Assembly (NCBI GenBank): GCA_023301785.1
Contig: JALZUF010000031.1
Coordinates: 1-5,607, forward strand
Reading direction: 5' to 3'
DNA from: Alphaproteobacteria bacterium
Lineage (GTDB): Bacteria; Pseudomonadota; Alphaproteobacteria; Micavibrionales; Micavibrionaceae
DNA: 5,607 nt
A program made the translations under genes and the position numbers. Positions within the stretch are counted from its first letter, which is position 1, and every line of letters begins with the position of its first letter. The notes below the pieces were generated by a model. That model searched no databases. It was not told where the DNA came from and saw only the letters and a list, made by a program, of their open reading frames with translations. Below are positions 1 to 5,607 of this stretch, piece after piece.

Positions 1-747
1 AAATCTACCCTTGTTCGCGCCGCGCCGTTGCTTAAGAAATACAAATTCCCCTTTACCGTTTTGTTATCGCCCGAGCGCCTGCAAAGTAATGACAAAAGAT
101 ATCTAAGCTTAAAAGACCTTAAGAAGCTCAAAAAGCTTCCCCTTATTAATTTTGGTATTCATCCCGCCGCCTATGATGATTATGCCTACGCCACCATTGA
201 GCAAAAGAAACATCATCTTAACAAAGCGCTTGGGTTCTATCGTGATATGTTTAAGGCACAGCCAAAGGTATTAGCTTTTTCAAACGGTCTCTACACGCAA
301 GACGATCTTAACATTATACGCCCTTACAGATTCAAAGCGGTCTTGGGGCATCAATCAGGGGTGGCATACAAGAATAACCATGGTGATATCCTCCCTCGTT
401 TCATCATGACCGAGAATTACGCCAACCAAGACCGGTTCAATATGATTGTGAATACGCTCCCCCTTCCTATGGAAGATCATGCGCCAAAGTACACAGTGAT
501 AGAAAACAATGATCCAATCATCGGGTTCACGGCAAATGAGAAGTTAGAACTTGATCGTCTCAAATGCTACGCATCGGATCAGCCAAAACCTGCAATTGAA
601 TTACTAAACAACCGTATCGAAATTAGGCTTGCCGCTCAAAATAACGATGCACGCACACGCGTTAACTGCACAATACCAGAGGGTCAAAATGATCAAAACC
701 AAGAGATTCATTGGCGTTGGAGCGGGTTCTTAATTGACGCAAGCTAA
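1..747 (+). CDS. Polysaccharide deacetylase-like protein, 5'-truncated by the window edge
   Basis: The frame is open from base 1 to a TAA at 745-747, directly followed by an in-frame TGA, so 248 codons of a longer gene are visible. The TTG at 28 lies inside a conserved stretch (APLLKKYKFPFTVLL) and is not the start. That stretch resembles the part of the NodB/carbohydrate esterase 4 fold just after the first catalytic motif (the Asp-Asp motif), which lies outside the window. Next come a GIHPAAY segment (154-174) where the metal-binding His motif is expected, AFSNGLY (274-294) where many relatives have a YPFGEY-like loop, then LPRFIMTE, a LPLP segment, GFT, and a C-terminal RVNCTIP...WRW block. 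This order matches a deacetylase subfamily I recall from Alphaproteobacteria. The family hydrolyses N- or O-acetyl groups on polysaccharides. The metal-site motifs look divergent, so activity is uncertain. The gene converges on the Nfu gene. Family assignment is fairly secure; the substrate is unknown. Confidence 0.72.
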   Translation, partial: KSTLVRAAPLLKKYKFPFTVLLSPERLQSNDKRYLSLKDLKKLKKLPLINFGIHPAAYDDYAYATIEQKKHHLNKALGFYRDMFKAQPKVLAFSNGLYTQDDLNIIRPYRFKAVLGHQSGVAYKNNHGDILPRFIMTENYANQDRFNMIVNTLPLPMEDHAPKYTVIENNDPIIGFTANEKLELDRLKCYASDQPKPAIELLNNRIEIRLAAQNNDARTRVNCTIPEGQNDQNQEIHWRWSGFLIDAS

Positions 748-766
748 TGACACATAGATCGTGTCA
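748..766. terminator. Small hairpin between convergent genes, possible bidirectional terminator
   Basis: TGACAC (748-753) and GTGTCA (761-766) form a perfect 6-bp inverted repeat around a 7-base loop. It fills the 16-base gap between the deacetylase stop and the Nfu stop, and the right arm includes the Nfu TGA codon. No T-run follows on either strand and the stem is short, so intrinsic termination is only weakly supported. The position between convergent 3' ends is the main argument. Confidence 0.3.
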
Positions 767-1324
767 CACTGCTTGACGCACCTCAAGCACTTCAGGAACA
801 TAATGGCGAAGCATATTCTCAATACCACTTTTTAGGGTCATGGTAGAGCTGGGGCAACCTGCACACGCGCCGCGCATTGTCAGATAAACGATCCCTTCTT
901 CGAAGCGGTCAAAGACAATATCGCCACCATCCATTGCGACCATCGGACGCACACGCGTCTCGAGCAATTCTTTGATTTGAAGCGTTAGCTCGTCATCATC
1001 TTCATTCGCTTCAGCTTGCGCCGCATTAGGCTCCATACCTTCGCGGAACAACGGCATACCTGTCATTGCATGATCCATGATCGCGGCCATGATAAGGGTC
1101 TTTAAGGCTTCCCAATCCGCATCATCGTCTTTGGTGACCGATATAAAATCAGACCCATAAAACACACCTGTGACACCATTCAGGCCAAAAAGCTTTTGCG
1201 CCAATAGTGACACCGCCGCCTCTTCTAACGATTTAAATTCAGCGACACCTGCTTCCATGACGGTTTTACCCGGCAAGAATTTAACGGTGTTCGGATTAGG
1301 TGTATTTTCGGTTTGTATAAACAT
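764..1324 (-). CDS. Nfu-type iron-sulfur cluster scaffold/carrier protein (NifU family)
   Basis: This 186-residue protein has the standard two-domain build of bacterial and mitochondrial Nfu proteins. An Nfu N-terminal domain (about residues 1-88) begins with the typical MFIQTENTPNPNTVKFLPG opening, which fixes the ATG at 1322-1324. An acidic linker (about 95-113, with ANEDDDE) leads to a C-terminal NifU domain (about 114-186) holding MDGGDI and the GACAGCPSS motif. Cys154 and Cys157 of this CxxC are the expected ligands that bind a 4Fe-4S cluster between two subunits. By family knowledge, such cytosolic proteins pass clusters to apo-enzymes during Fe-S assembly. The length is normal and no key residue is missing. 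It is the last gene of the minus-strand run and lies 45 bases after the secreted-protein gene. The symbol nfuA belongs to a gammaproteobacterial protein with a degenerate N-terminal domain, so no symbol is given. No Shine-Dalgarno sequence precedes the start (AAAAATCTCTTATG). Confidence 0.95.
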   Translation of the reverse strand: MFIQTENTPNPNTVKFLPGKTVMEAGVAEFKSLEEAAVSLLAQKLFGLNGVTGVFYGSDFISVTKDDDADWEALKTLIMAAIMDHAMTGMPLFREGMEPNAAQAEANEDDDELTLQIKELLETRVRPMVAMDGGDIVFDRFEEGIVYLTMRGACAGCPSSTMTLKSGIENMLRHYVPEVLEVRQAV

Positions 1325-1330
1325 AAGAGA

Positions 1331-1359
1331 TTTTTAAGCCCTATTACTTAAAACGTCAA
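1331..1359 (-). promoter_or_regulatory. Candidate sigma70-type promoter before the Nfu gene
   Basis: On the minus strand, TTGACG (bases 1359-1354) matches five of six -35 consensus bases. It is followed 17 bases later by TAAAAA (1336-1331), which matches four of six -10 bases. The -10 element ends six bases before the Nfu ATG, so a start site at normal distance would give a transcript with almost no leader. Spacing and the -35 are good, but the -10 is weak and AT-rich sequence gives such matches by chance. Confidence 0.35.
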
Positions 1360-1369
1360 TCTTATAGAT

Positions 1370-2029
1370 TTAGTAGGCTGTGGTGCCCTCGGGGCCTGTT
1401 TGTGCCCAAAAATGTATATCTGCTTCTTTTAGGAAGTTCGCGTAATTTCCCGTTAAATGCTCGTGATACATCTTTTTAAAATCGATAGATTTGATGATGC
1501 TTCTAAAATTAGGGCCCCACCTATCATAAGCATGATTAAAGCTGGAGCATTCCACGATATAAAGTTTGTTGTAATAGAGCGACGCAAACATGATTCCACG
1601 ACGTTGTTGCATGGCCGTTCCGTCACGCATGCTATACGTACCAAAAGCATAACTAGCCAACCAGCGCCCTAAACCCGCGCCATCAAACACACGATCTATC
1701 GTGTAATCATCATAATTGGCCATGTACGATTTCCAAAAAGGAATACTTACAGCCGTGCGCTGAACCGCTTTGCCGTAATCGGCAGGGAAGATTGTATAAC
1801 GCTTGTCGTCACTAACTTTAACCGAACAAACAGGGTTATCGCCATTAGAGGGCGCAACAATGCGTAGAATTTCATCAGGGTGGCGGTGCGATTGACGCTG
1901 CCACGTATCAGGGAAAGTCATCGTCAGGCCACTCTTAGGCTCTTTCCATAGGAAATAATCCGCCTTGGATATCGTGGCAGAGGTTAGGAAAACAGTAAAA
2001 ATAGCTAAAAATAGAAAAAGACGAGTCAT
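1370..2029 (-). CDS. Secreted protein of unknown function, possible PsbP/Mog1-like fold
   Basis: I do not recognise a named family for this 219-residue protein. The N-terminus is a clear Sec signal peptide: Arg3, a hydrophobic core from Leu4 to about Ile20, then Ser-Lys-Ala with likely cleavage after Ala23, giving a mature protein starting DYFLWKEP. No lipobox Cys is present, so it should be soluble in the periplasm or exported. The mature part is rich in Tyr, Trp and Phe. The opening GLTMTFPDTW (34-43), and the later strand-like LYIVECSS (156-163) followed by FRSIIKSIDF (175-184), recall the layout of PsbP/Mog1-like domains; this is inference from pattern only. Cys68 and Cys161 are the only mature cysteines and could form a disulfide. 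The gene sits between trpS (44-base gap) and the Nfu gene (45-base gap), so it is probably co-transcribed with them. The ATG at 2027-2029 is well placed before the signal peptide. Confidence 0.8.
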   Translation of the reverse strand: MTRLFLFLAIFTVFLTSATISKADYFLWKEPKSGLTMTFPDTWQRQSHRHPDEILRIVAPSNGDNPVCSVKVSDDKRYTIFPADYGKAVQRTAVSIPFWKSYMANYDDYTIDRVFDGAGLGRWLASYAFGTYSMRDGTAMQQRRGIMFASLYYNKLYIVECSSFNHAYDRWGPNFRSIIKSIDFKKMYHEHLTGNYANFLKEADIHFWAQTGPEGTTAY

Positions 2030-2036
2030 GCCTAAT

Positions 2037-2065
2037 ATTATACCTATGTTCGGCGTAACTTTGTA
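2037..2065 (-). promoter_or_regulatory. Candidate promoter before the secreted-protein gene, perfect -10 box
   Basis: On the minus strand a perfect TATAAT (bases 2042-2037) ends seven bases before the ATG of the secreted-protein gene. The hexamer 17 bases upstream, TACAAA (2065-2060), matches only three of six -35 bases. If this -10 is used, transcription would begin at or next to the start codon, giving a leaderless or nearly leaderless message. The spacing TATAAT-N7-ATG is what leaderless genes show in other bacteria. The -35 is poor and the element may be chance in an AT-rich gap. Confidence 0.33.
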
Positions 2066-2073
2066 GTTTTAAG

Positions 2074-3087
2074 TTAAGCCTTCCAAAAACCCATCATTTT
2101 CATAGTGTCTTCTAAGGTTGGCGCGGCGAGTGAGCTGGCTTTTTCTGCACCAGCTTTCAGAATATTGTCGATTTCGGTTGGATCAGACATTAGCTCAGCC
2201 ATACGAATTGTAATCGGTGACAATTTCGCGACCGCTAAATCGGACAACGCCGTTTTAAGTGCACTAAATTGCTGACCACCATATTCATTCATAACGGCCT
2301 CAATCGGTGTATCAGATAATGCGGCATAAATACCAAGCAAGTTCATCGCTTCGGGGCGTCCCTCACCTTCTTTTTCCGATGATGGAACATTGCCTTGATC
2401 GGTTTTCGCTTTTTTGAATTTCTTCGCAATCGTGTCGGCATCATCGGTTAGGTTAATACGCGTCATATCACTTTCCGCAGATTTACTCATTTTTTGCGTA
2501 CCATCACGTAAAGACATCACGCGTGTGGCTGGCCCTGTAATCACTGGTTCAGGCAGTGGGAAAAACTCTTCGCCGCCTGCATATTTCTCATTAAACATAC
2601 TCGCAATGTCACGCGCTAATTCTAAATGTTGTTTTTGATCATCACCGACAGGCACATGGCTGGCTTTGTAAACCAAGATATCTGCCGCCATCAAAACAGG
2701 GTAAGCAAACAAACCCAGCCCAGCGCGTTCCGCATTTTTACCTGCTTTATCCTTAAACTGTGTCATGCGCTCCAACTTGCCCATTTGGGTCATTGAGGCG
2801 AATAACCAATTCAATTGTGCGTGCTCTGGCACAGAGCTTTGCGCGAAGATATAAGACCGCCTTGGATCAACCCCTGCCGCGATATAGGCGGCGGCTGTTT
2901 CGCGCGTTGCATTGGCAAGCGCACTGGCATCATGTCCATTCGTGATCGCATGAAGATCAACGACACCATACAAACACTCATTGTCTCCTTCATCTTGCAA
3001 GTTCACCCAATTGCGTAGCGCCCCAAGATAGTTTCCTAACTGGAGTCTATTGGTTGGCTGCATACAGGATAAAATTCGTTTAGACAT
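2074..3087 (-). CDS. trpS: Tryptophanyl-tRNA synthetase
   Basis: This 337-residue class Ic aminoacyl-tRNA synthetase matches the usual bacterial length of about 330. It activates tryptophan with ATP and charges tRNA-Trp in the cytosol. The HIGH-equivalent signature is at residues 11-22 (PTNRLQLGNYLG, with QLGN as the HIGH-like tetrad). The KMSKS loop is present without change at Lys199-Ser203, preceded by MSLRDGTQ. Between them are QSSVPEH (83-89), the FAYPVLMAADILVY segment (127-140), whose Asp136 aligns with the residue that recognises the indole nitrogen, and VGDDQKQHLELARD (147-160), all typical of TrpRS. The C-terminal helical domain, about residues 240-337, is complete. The ATG overlaps the end of murJ by 8 bases (ATGTCTAA), so translation is probably coupled. 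The sequence before the start is only loosely purine-rich. I see no leader peptide or T-box upstream, as expected inside an operon. Confidence 0.98.
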   Translation of the reverse strand: MSKRILSCMQPTNRLQLGNYLGALRNWVNLQDEGDNECLYGVVDLHAITNGHDASALANATRETAAAYIAAGVDPRRSYIFAQSSVPEHAQLNWLFASMTQMGKLERMTQFKDKAGKNAERAGLGLFAYPVLMAADILVYKASHVPVGDDQKQHLELARDIASMFNEKYAGGEEFFPLPEPVITGPATRVMSLRDGTQKMSKSAESDMTRINLTDDADTIAKKFKKAKTDQGNVPSSEKEGEGRPEAMNLLGIYAALSDTPIEAVMNEYGGQQFSALKTALSDLAVAKLSPITIRMAELMSDPTEIDNILKAGAEKASSLAAPTLEDTMKMMGFWKA

Positions 3088-4645
3088 CTTTCACTCTTTT
3101 CTTAGATTTATTGGGTAAATATTTTTTAAGTTCAGCAACCGTAATTGCCTTGGTTGTTATAATGCTCGTGGCATAGACAATCAAGCCTAAGCCGACCAGC
3201 ACGGATAAGCTTATAATTTTTTGCCACTCTGCATTTGATGCACTTACAATATACTTGTCTGCTACCAATAGTAAAAACCCCATCAATACTGCGCTAAAAA
3301 TAATTTTAAAAATGACGCGTTTAAAACGTCCATCAAAATCTATATCCGTCTTTTTCTTTAAACCACGATAAAGCAAGCCAAGCTGTATCCACGCCACTAA
3401 ACCCGTTGAAATCGCAATTCCCGCCACACCAAAAGGGAAGATCAAAATCAAGCTTAAGGTGATGTTAATCGCCGTGATAAAGATAGATATTTTAACAGGG
3501 CTCATCGTGTCTTGGTTTGACCAATAGGCGGTTGAGAAAACCTTTACGGCCACATAAGCAGGCAAGCCAATCGCATAACCCATTAATGCTTTTGCGGCCA
3601 CCGATGTATCTTGCGCGGTGAACTCGCCACGCTCAAATAGGGTACGCATTAATGTTTCTGGTAATACAAACAACGCCACCGCCGCAGGTAACGCCAGCAT
3701 TAAACAAATCTCCAACGAGCGATTAAACAAATGTTGAGTCTCGGCTTTATTTCCCGCTGCGATAGAACGTGACAGCATCGGCAATAACGCTGTCCCCACC
3801 GCGATACCCACCATACCCAAAGGTAATTGATTTAATCGATCTGCGTAATAAAGGTAGGAAATTGAACCACTCGCCAAAGTTGACGCAATGATAAGGTCTG
3901 CAAATAAATTAATATGCATGACACCTGCGCCCAACACACCTGGCCCCATTAATTTAAACAGCTTTTTAATATTGCCTGTAAATTCAGGCTTTTTAAATCG
4001 CAAGCCAATGCCTTGCTTCTTTACGAAGTATAACAACCATAGCAGCTGCACGATCCCCGCCACAAAAACCCCAATCGCCATAGCATGACCAGCGGTCTCC
4101 GTAAATTTGGTGAAGACTAATAAGGCAATGATCAGGCATAAATTAAAGAATATTGGCGCACTCGCGAAGGGCATAAAACGATTGTGGGCATTCAACACAC
4201 CGCCTAGCAACGCGGTCAAAGACATCATCAGCAAATAAGGAAACGTAATACGGCTCAATTCTACGGCCGTATCATACCTCAATGGCTCTCCATGAAACCC
4301 TGGGGCAATAGCATATATAATGTACGGCATCGCCAACATTGCCAATAATGTAAACGGTAATAAGAAAAACAGCATGACAGCAAACGCATTTGAGGCAAAT
4401 AGTGACGCCTCTTCCTGCCCCTCTTTTTCAAGGCGTTCGGAGTAAAGCGGGATGAAAGCAACACTGAACGCGCCCTCTGCAGTGACGCGGCGAAAAAAGT
4501 TAGGCAACTTCAGCGCGACAAAGAACGCATCAGCAATAGGCCCTGCGCCCAAGACACCCGCGGTTAGGATATCACGGACAAACCCTAAAATACGGCTAGC
4601 ACCCGTAAGGCCCGCCACCGTCGCCATCGCTTTAATTAATTTCAT
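3080..4645 (-). CDS. murJ: Lipid II flippase MurJ (MviN)
   Basis: This 521-residue inner-membrane protein of the MOP exporter superfamily should have about 14 transmembrane helices. It flips undecaprenyl-linked lipid II from the cytoplasmic to the periplasmic face for peptidoglycan synthesis. Residues known to be important in the E. coli protein occur at the same numbers here: Ser17, Arg18, Arg24, Asp25, Asp39, Arg52, Arg53 and Glu57 in the N-terminal part, and Arg270 in the YYADRLNQLPLG segment. That agreement supports both the function and the choice of the ATG at 4643-4645. The next Met is residue 7, inside the conserved first helix. Length is close to E. coli MurJ (511). The C-terminus is lysine/arginine-rich (NKSKKRVKDV) and overlaps the trpS start by 8 bases. 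The start codon lacks any Shine-Dalgarno sequence (TTAAAACTTTCCCATG). The neighbour upstream is an EamA-type gene, not the glnD found before murJ in many Alphaproteobacteria. Confidence 0.97.
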   Translation of the reverse strand: MKLIKAMATVAGLTGASRILGFVRDILTAGVLGAGPIADAFFVALKLPNFFRRVTAEGAFSVAFIPLYSERLEKEGQEEASLFASNAFAVMLFFLLPFTLLAMLAMPYIIYAIAPGFHGEPLRYDTAVELSRITFPYLLMMSLTALLGGVLNAHNRFMPFASAPIFFNLCLIIALLVFTKFTETAGHAMAIGVFVAGIVQLLWLLYFVKKQGIGLRFKKPEFTGNIKKLFKLMGPGVLGAGVMHINLFADLIIASTLASGSISYLYYADRLNQLPLGMVGIAVGTALLPMLSRSIAAGNKAETQHLFNRSLEICLMLALPAAVALFVLPETLMRTLFERGEFTAQDTSVAAKALMGYAIGLPAYVAVKVFSTAYWSNQDTMSPVKISIFITAINITLSLILIFPFGVAGIAISTGLVAWIQLGLLYRGLKKKTDIDFDGRFKRVIFKIIFSAVLMGFLLLVADKYIVSASNAEWQKIISLSVLVGLGLIVYATSIITTKAITVAELKKYLPNKSKKRVKDV

Positions 4646-4666
4646 GGGAAAGTTTTAACACAAAGC

Positions 4667-4672
4667 ATTATA
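4667..4672 (-). promoter_or_regulatory. Candidate -10 box upstream of murJ
   Basis: A perfect TATAAT on the minus strand lies 21 bases before the murJ ATG, inside the 10-base palindrome CATTATAATG (4666-4675). A start site at usual distance would leave a leader of about 14 bases with no Shine-Dalgarno sequence. At 16-18 base spacing there is no recognisable -35 (TCACCC at 17), and there is no extended -10 TG. The call rests on the -10 alone. Confidence 0.27.
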
Positions 4673-4686
4673 ATGTGAAGATAAAG

Positions 4687-5583
4687 TTAGGGTGATGTTT
4701 TCTTAATAAGTGAGAATGGCACCATAAAGTATATAACGGATAAGACGATCAGACCGCCATAGAGCCATTGAAGGCCGTTCATATATTCCCCTAAGAAAAT
4801 TACCCCACCAGCGGCCATAACAATAGGCTTGGTCGTTGACAAGGCTTCAATGAAGCTCAATTTCACCGTTTTCAAGGCAATCAATACCATCAAATTTGCT
4901 ATGACACCCCCTAAAATCGCCGCAATGATAATTAATCCGTAAGATTGATAGCTGACTGTTTGTATATAATCCAAACTAACAAGACCAAATACAGACAATA
5001 TGACTATGCTCACCCAACTTAAAATACATAAGCTTATGTTCCTGAGTAAGACAACGTTATCTGGTCTAAATTCGTTTTCAACCAAACGCTTACGACAAAT
5101 TGTTTCAATCGAAAACCCGACGCAGGATAAGATAGCGGCCGTCACGCCCCATATATTGACCTGCCCCACTTCGAACGAGAACAACATTAAAAAGACGATA
5201 CTTAACCCAAAAGCTAAGGCCTTATCTATCGAGTACCGATCATTCATATAAATATAAGAATACGTTGTAACAATGACACGTATAAAGATAAGCAAAAAAC
5301 TAGTTAGCCCTATACCTATTAAAAACAAGCTTCCGAACCATAAAACGTTGCCAAAAAATCCACCGCTAATAAACCCAAAGACTAATGCTTTATGGGCTTT
5401 TACTTTATTGAAATCAAAAAAACGATGTCGCCGCTTAAAACCAAAATGGTAAATTGATATGAAAACGCTAGAAAACAAATAATAAAGGCCAACGTATATA
5501 AAAGGGTTCATATCCCTAATGACCTCTGTAATAAGAAGCATTTCGCTAACGTGTGCTATGTATCCTAGGAACAACCAAATCAT
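4687..5583 (-). CDS. EamA/DMT-family transporter, start possibly beyond the window
   Basis: This is a 298-residue, very hydrophobic protein with about ten predicted membrane helices in two EamA-like repeats, the usual build and size of the drug/metabolite transporter superfamily. The first repeat ends with FIRVIVTTYSYIYMNDRYSIDKALAFGLSIV (given as about residues 100-130), where NDRYS takes the place of the usual ExxS-type turn. The second ends with TTKPIVMAAGGVIFLGEY (about 250-267) and a GGLIVL helix, the classic repeat terminus. A basic loop, KRRHR (50-54), follows helix two. The substrate cannot be told; relatives export amino acids, nucleotides or other small metabolites. The ATG at 5581-5583 has AGAG nine bases upstream, but the frame has no stop before the window edge (eight more codons), and helix 1 would be more typical with a longer N-terminus. 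Hence the true start is unsettled. The gene is AT-richer than its neighbours and ends 41 bases before murJ. Confidence 0.85.
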   Translation of the reverse strand: MIWLFLGYIAHVSEMLLITEVIRDMNPFIYVGLYYLFSSVFISIYHFGFKRRHRFFDFNKVKAHKALVFGFISGGFFGNVLWFGSLFLIGIGLTSFLLIFIRVIVTTYSYIYMNDRYSIDKALAFGLSIVFLMLFSFEVGQVNIWGVTAAILSCVGFSIETICRKRLVENEFRPDNVVLLRNISLCILSWVSIVILSVFGLVSLDYIQTVSYQSYGLIIIAAILGGVIANLMVLIALKTVKLSFIEALSTTKPIVMAAGGVIFLGEYMNGLQWLYGGLIVLSVIYFMVPFSLIKKTSP

Positions 5584-5607
5584 TAAAACAATCTCTGCAA
5601 AGTTTAT

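Noticed and set aside
28..30. TTG at 28 as the start of the deacetylase-like gene
   Set aside because: The frame is open to base 1 and the residues before the TTG (STLVRAAP) continue a conserved segment of the family, so the gene is truncated by the window edge.
108..140. Two AAGCTT-containing A-rich stretches resembling a short direct repeat
   Set aside because: They encode a lysine/leucine-rich stretch within the deacetylase-like gene; the similarity is short and explained by repeated Lys and Leu codons.
1453..1672. Open frames on both strands overlapping the secreted-protein gene
   Set aside because: They lie inside a gene with a clear signal peptide, have no recognisable domain and no independent start signals.
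2046..2073. Possible terminator or attenuator hairpin after trpS (AACTT/AAGTT)
   Set aside because: The stem is only five A/T-rich pairs with a nine-base loop and no G/C-rich core, and the gap to the next gene is short enough for co-transcription.
2414..3018. Several open frames overlapping trpS, on both strands
   Set aside because: trpS is unmistakable across the whole region by its HIGH-like and KMSKS motifs; the other frames show no family resemblance.
3888..4658. Open frames overlapping murJ, including one across its start codon
   Set aside because: MurJ is conserved residue by residue here, and the alternative translations look like low-information shadows.
5000..5251. Plus-strand 83-residue open frame opposite the EamA-type gene
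   Set aside because: It is antisense to well-formed transmembrane segments and shows no domain or ribosome binding site.
1..5607. tRNA or rRNA genes, CRISPR array, insertion sequence or prophage remnants
   Set aside because: Coding genes fill almost all of the window, no gap exceeds 50 bases, and no repeat array, transposase, integrase or terminal inverted repeats were seen.

Overview
This 5.6-kb window looks like ordinary chromosomal DNA from an alphaproteobacterium of moderate G+C content (most rows I counted by hand are 40-50% G+C). The lineage inference rests on two things: the adjacent murJ and trpS genes followed shortly by an Nfu-type NifU gene, a linkage known from many Alphaproteobacteria, and a polysaccharide deacetylase-like protein whose C-terminal half has the layout familiar from that class. 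The genus cannot be fixed from the sequence. An origin in a Rhodospirillales-like or Micavibrio-like group is only a guess.

Layout from left to right: (1) bases 1-747, plus strand: the 3' part of a polysaccharide deacetylase-like gene, cut by the left edge. (2) Bases 764-1324, minus: an Nfu-type Fe-S scaffold/carrier protein, convergent with gene 1, with only 16 bases between the stop codons and a small hairpin across the junction. (3) Bases 1370-2029, minus: a secreted 219-residue protein of unknown function with a possible PsbP/Mog1-like fold. (4) Bases 2074-3087, minus: tryptophanyl-tRNA synthetase. (5) Bases 3080-4645, minus: the lipid II flippase MurJ, overlapping trpS by 8 bases. (6) Bases 4687-5583, possibly longer, minus: an AT-rich EamA/DMT-type transporter that stays open to the right edge.

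The five minus-strand genes all run right to left with gaps of 41-45 bases or an overlap, so they could be read as one transcript: eamA-type gene, murJ, trpS, secreted protein, nfu. Short -10-like elements in the gaps suggest extra internal promoters. The products are functionally mixed: metabolite transport, peptidoglycan precursor flipping, tRNA charging, an envelope protein and Fe-S delivery. This is a housekeeping neighbourhood rather than a dedicated pathway.

No RNA genes, CRISPR array, insertion sequence, phage remnant or long repeat was seen, and no stretch over 50 bases lacks a gene. I found no convincing new biological system. The points most worth a second look are the uncharacterised secreted protein inside the murJ-trpS-nfu block, the near-absence of Shine-Dalgarno sequences with -10-like elements only 6-7 bases before two start codons, and the divergent metal-site motifs in the deacetylase-like protein.
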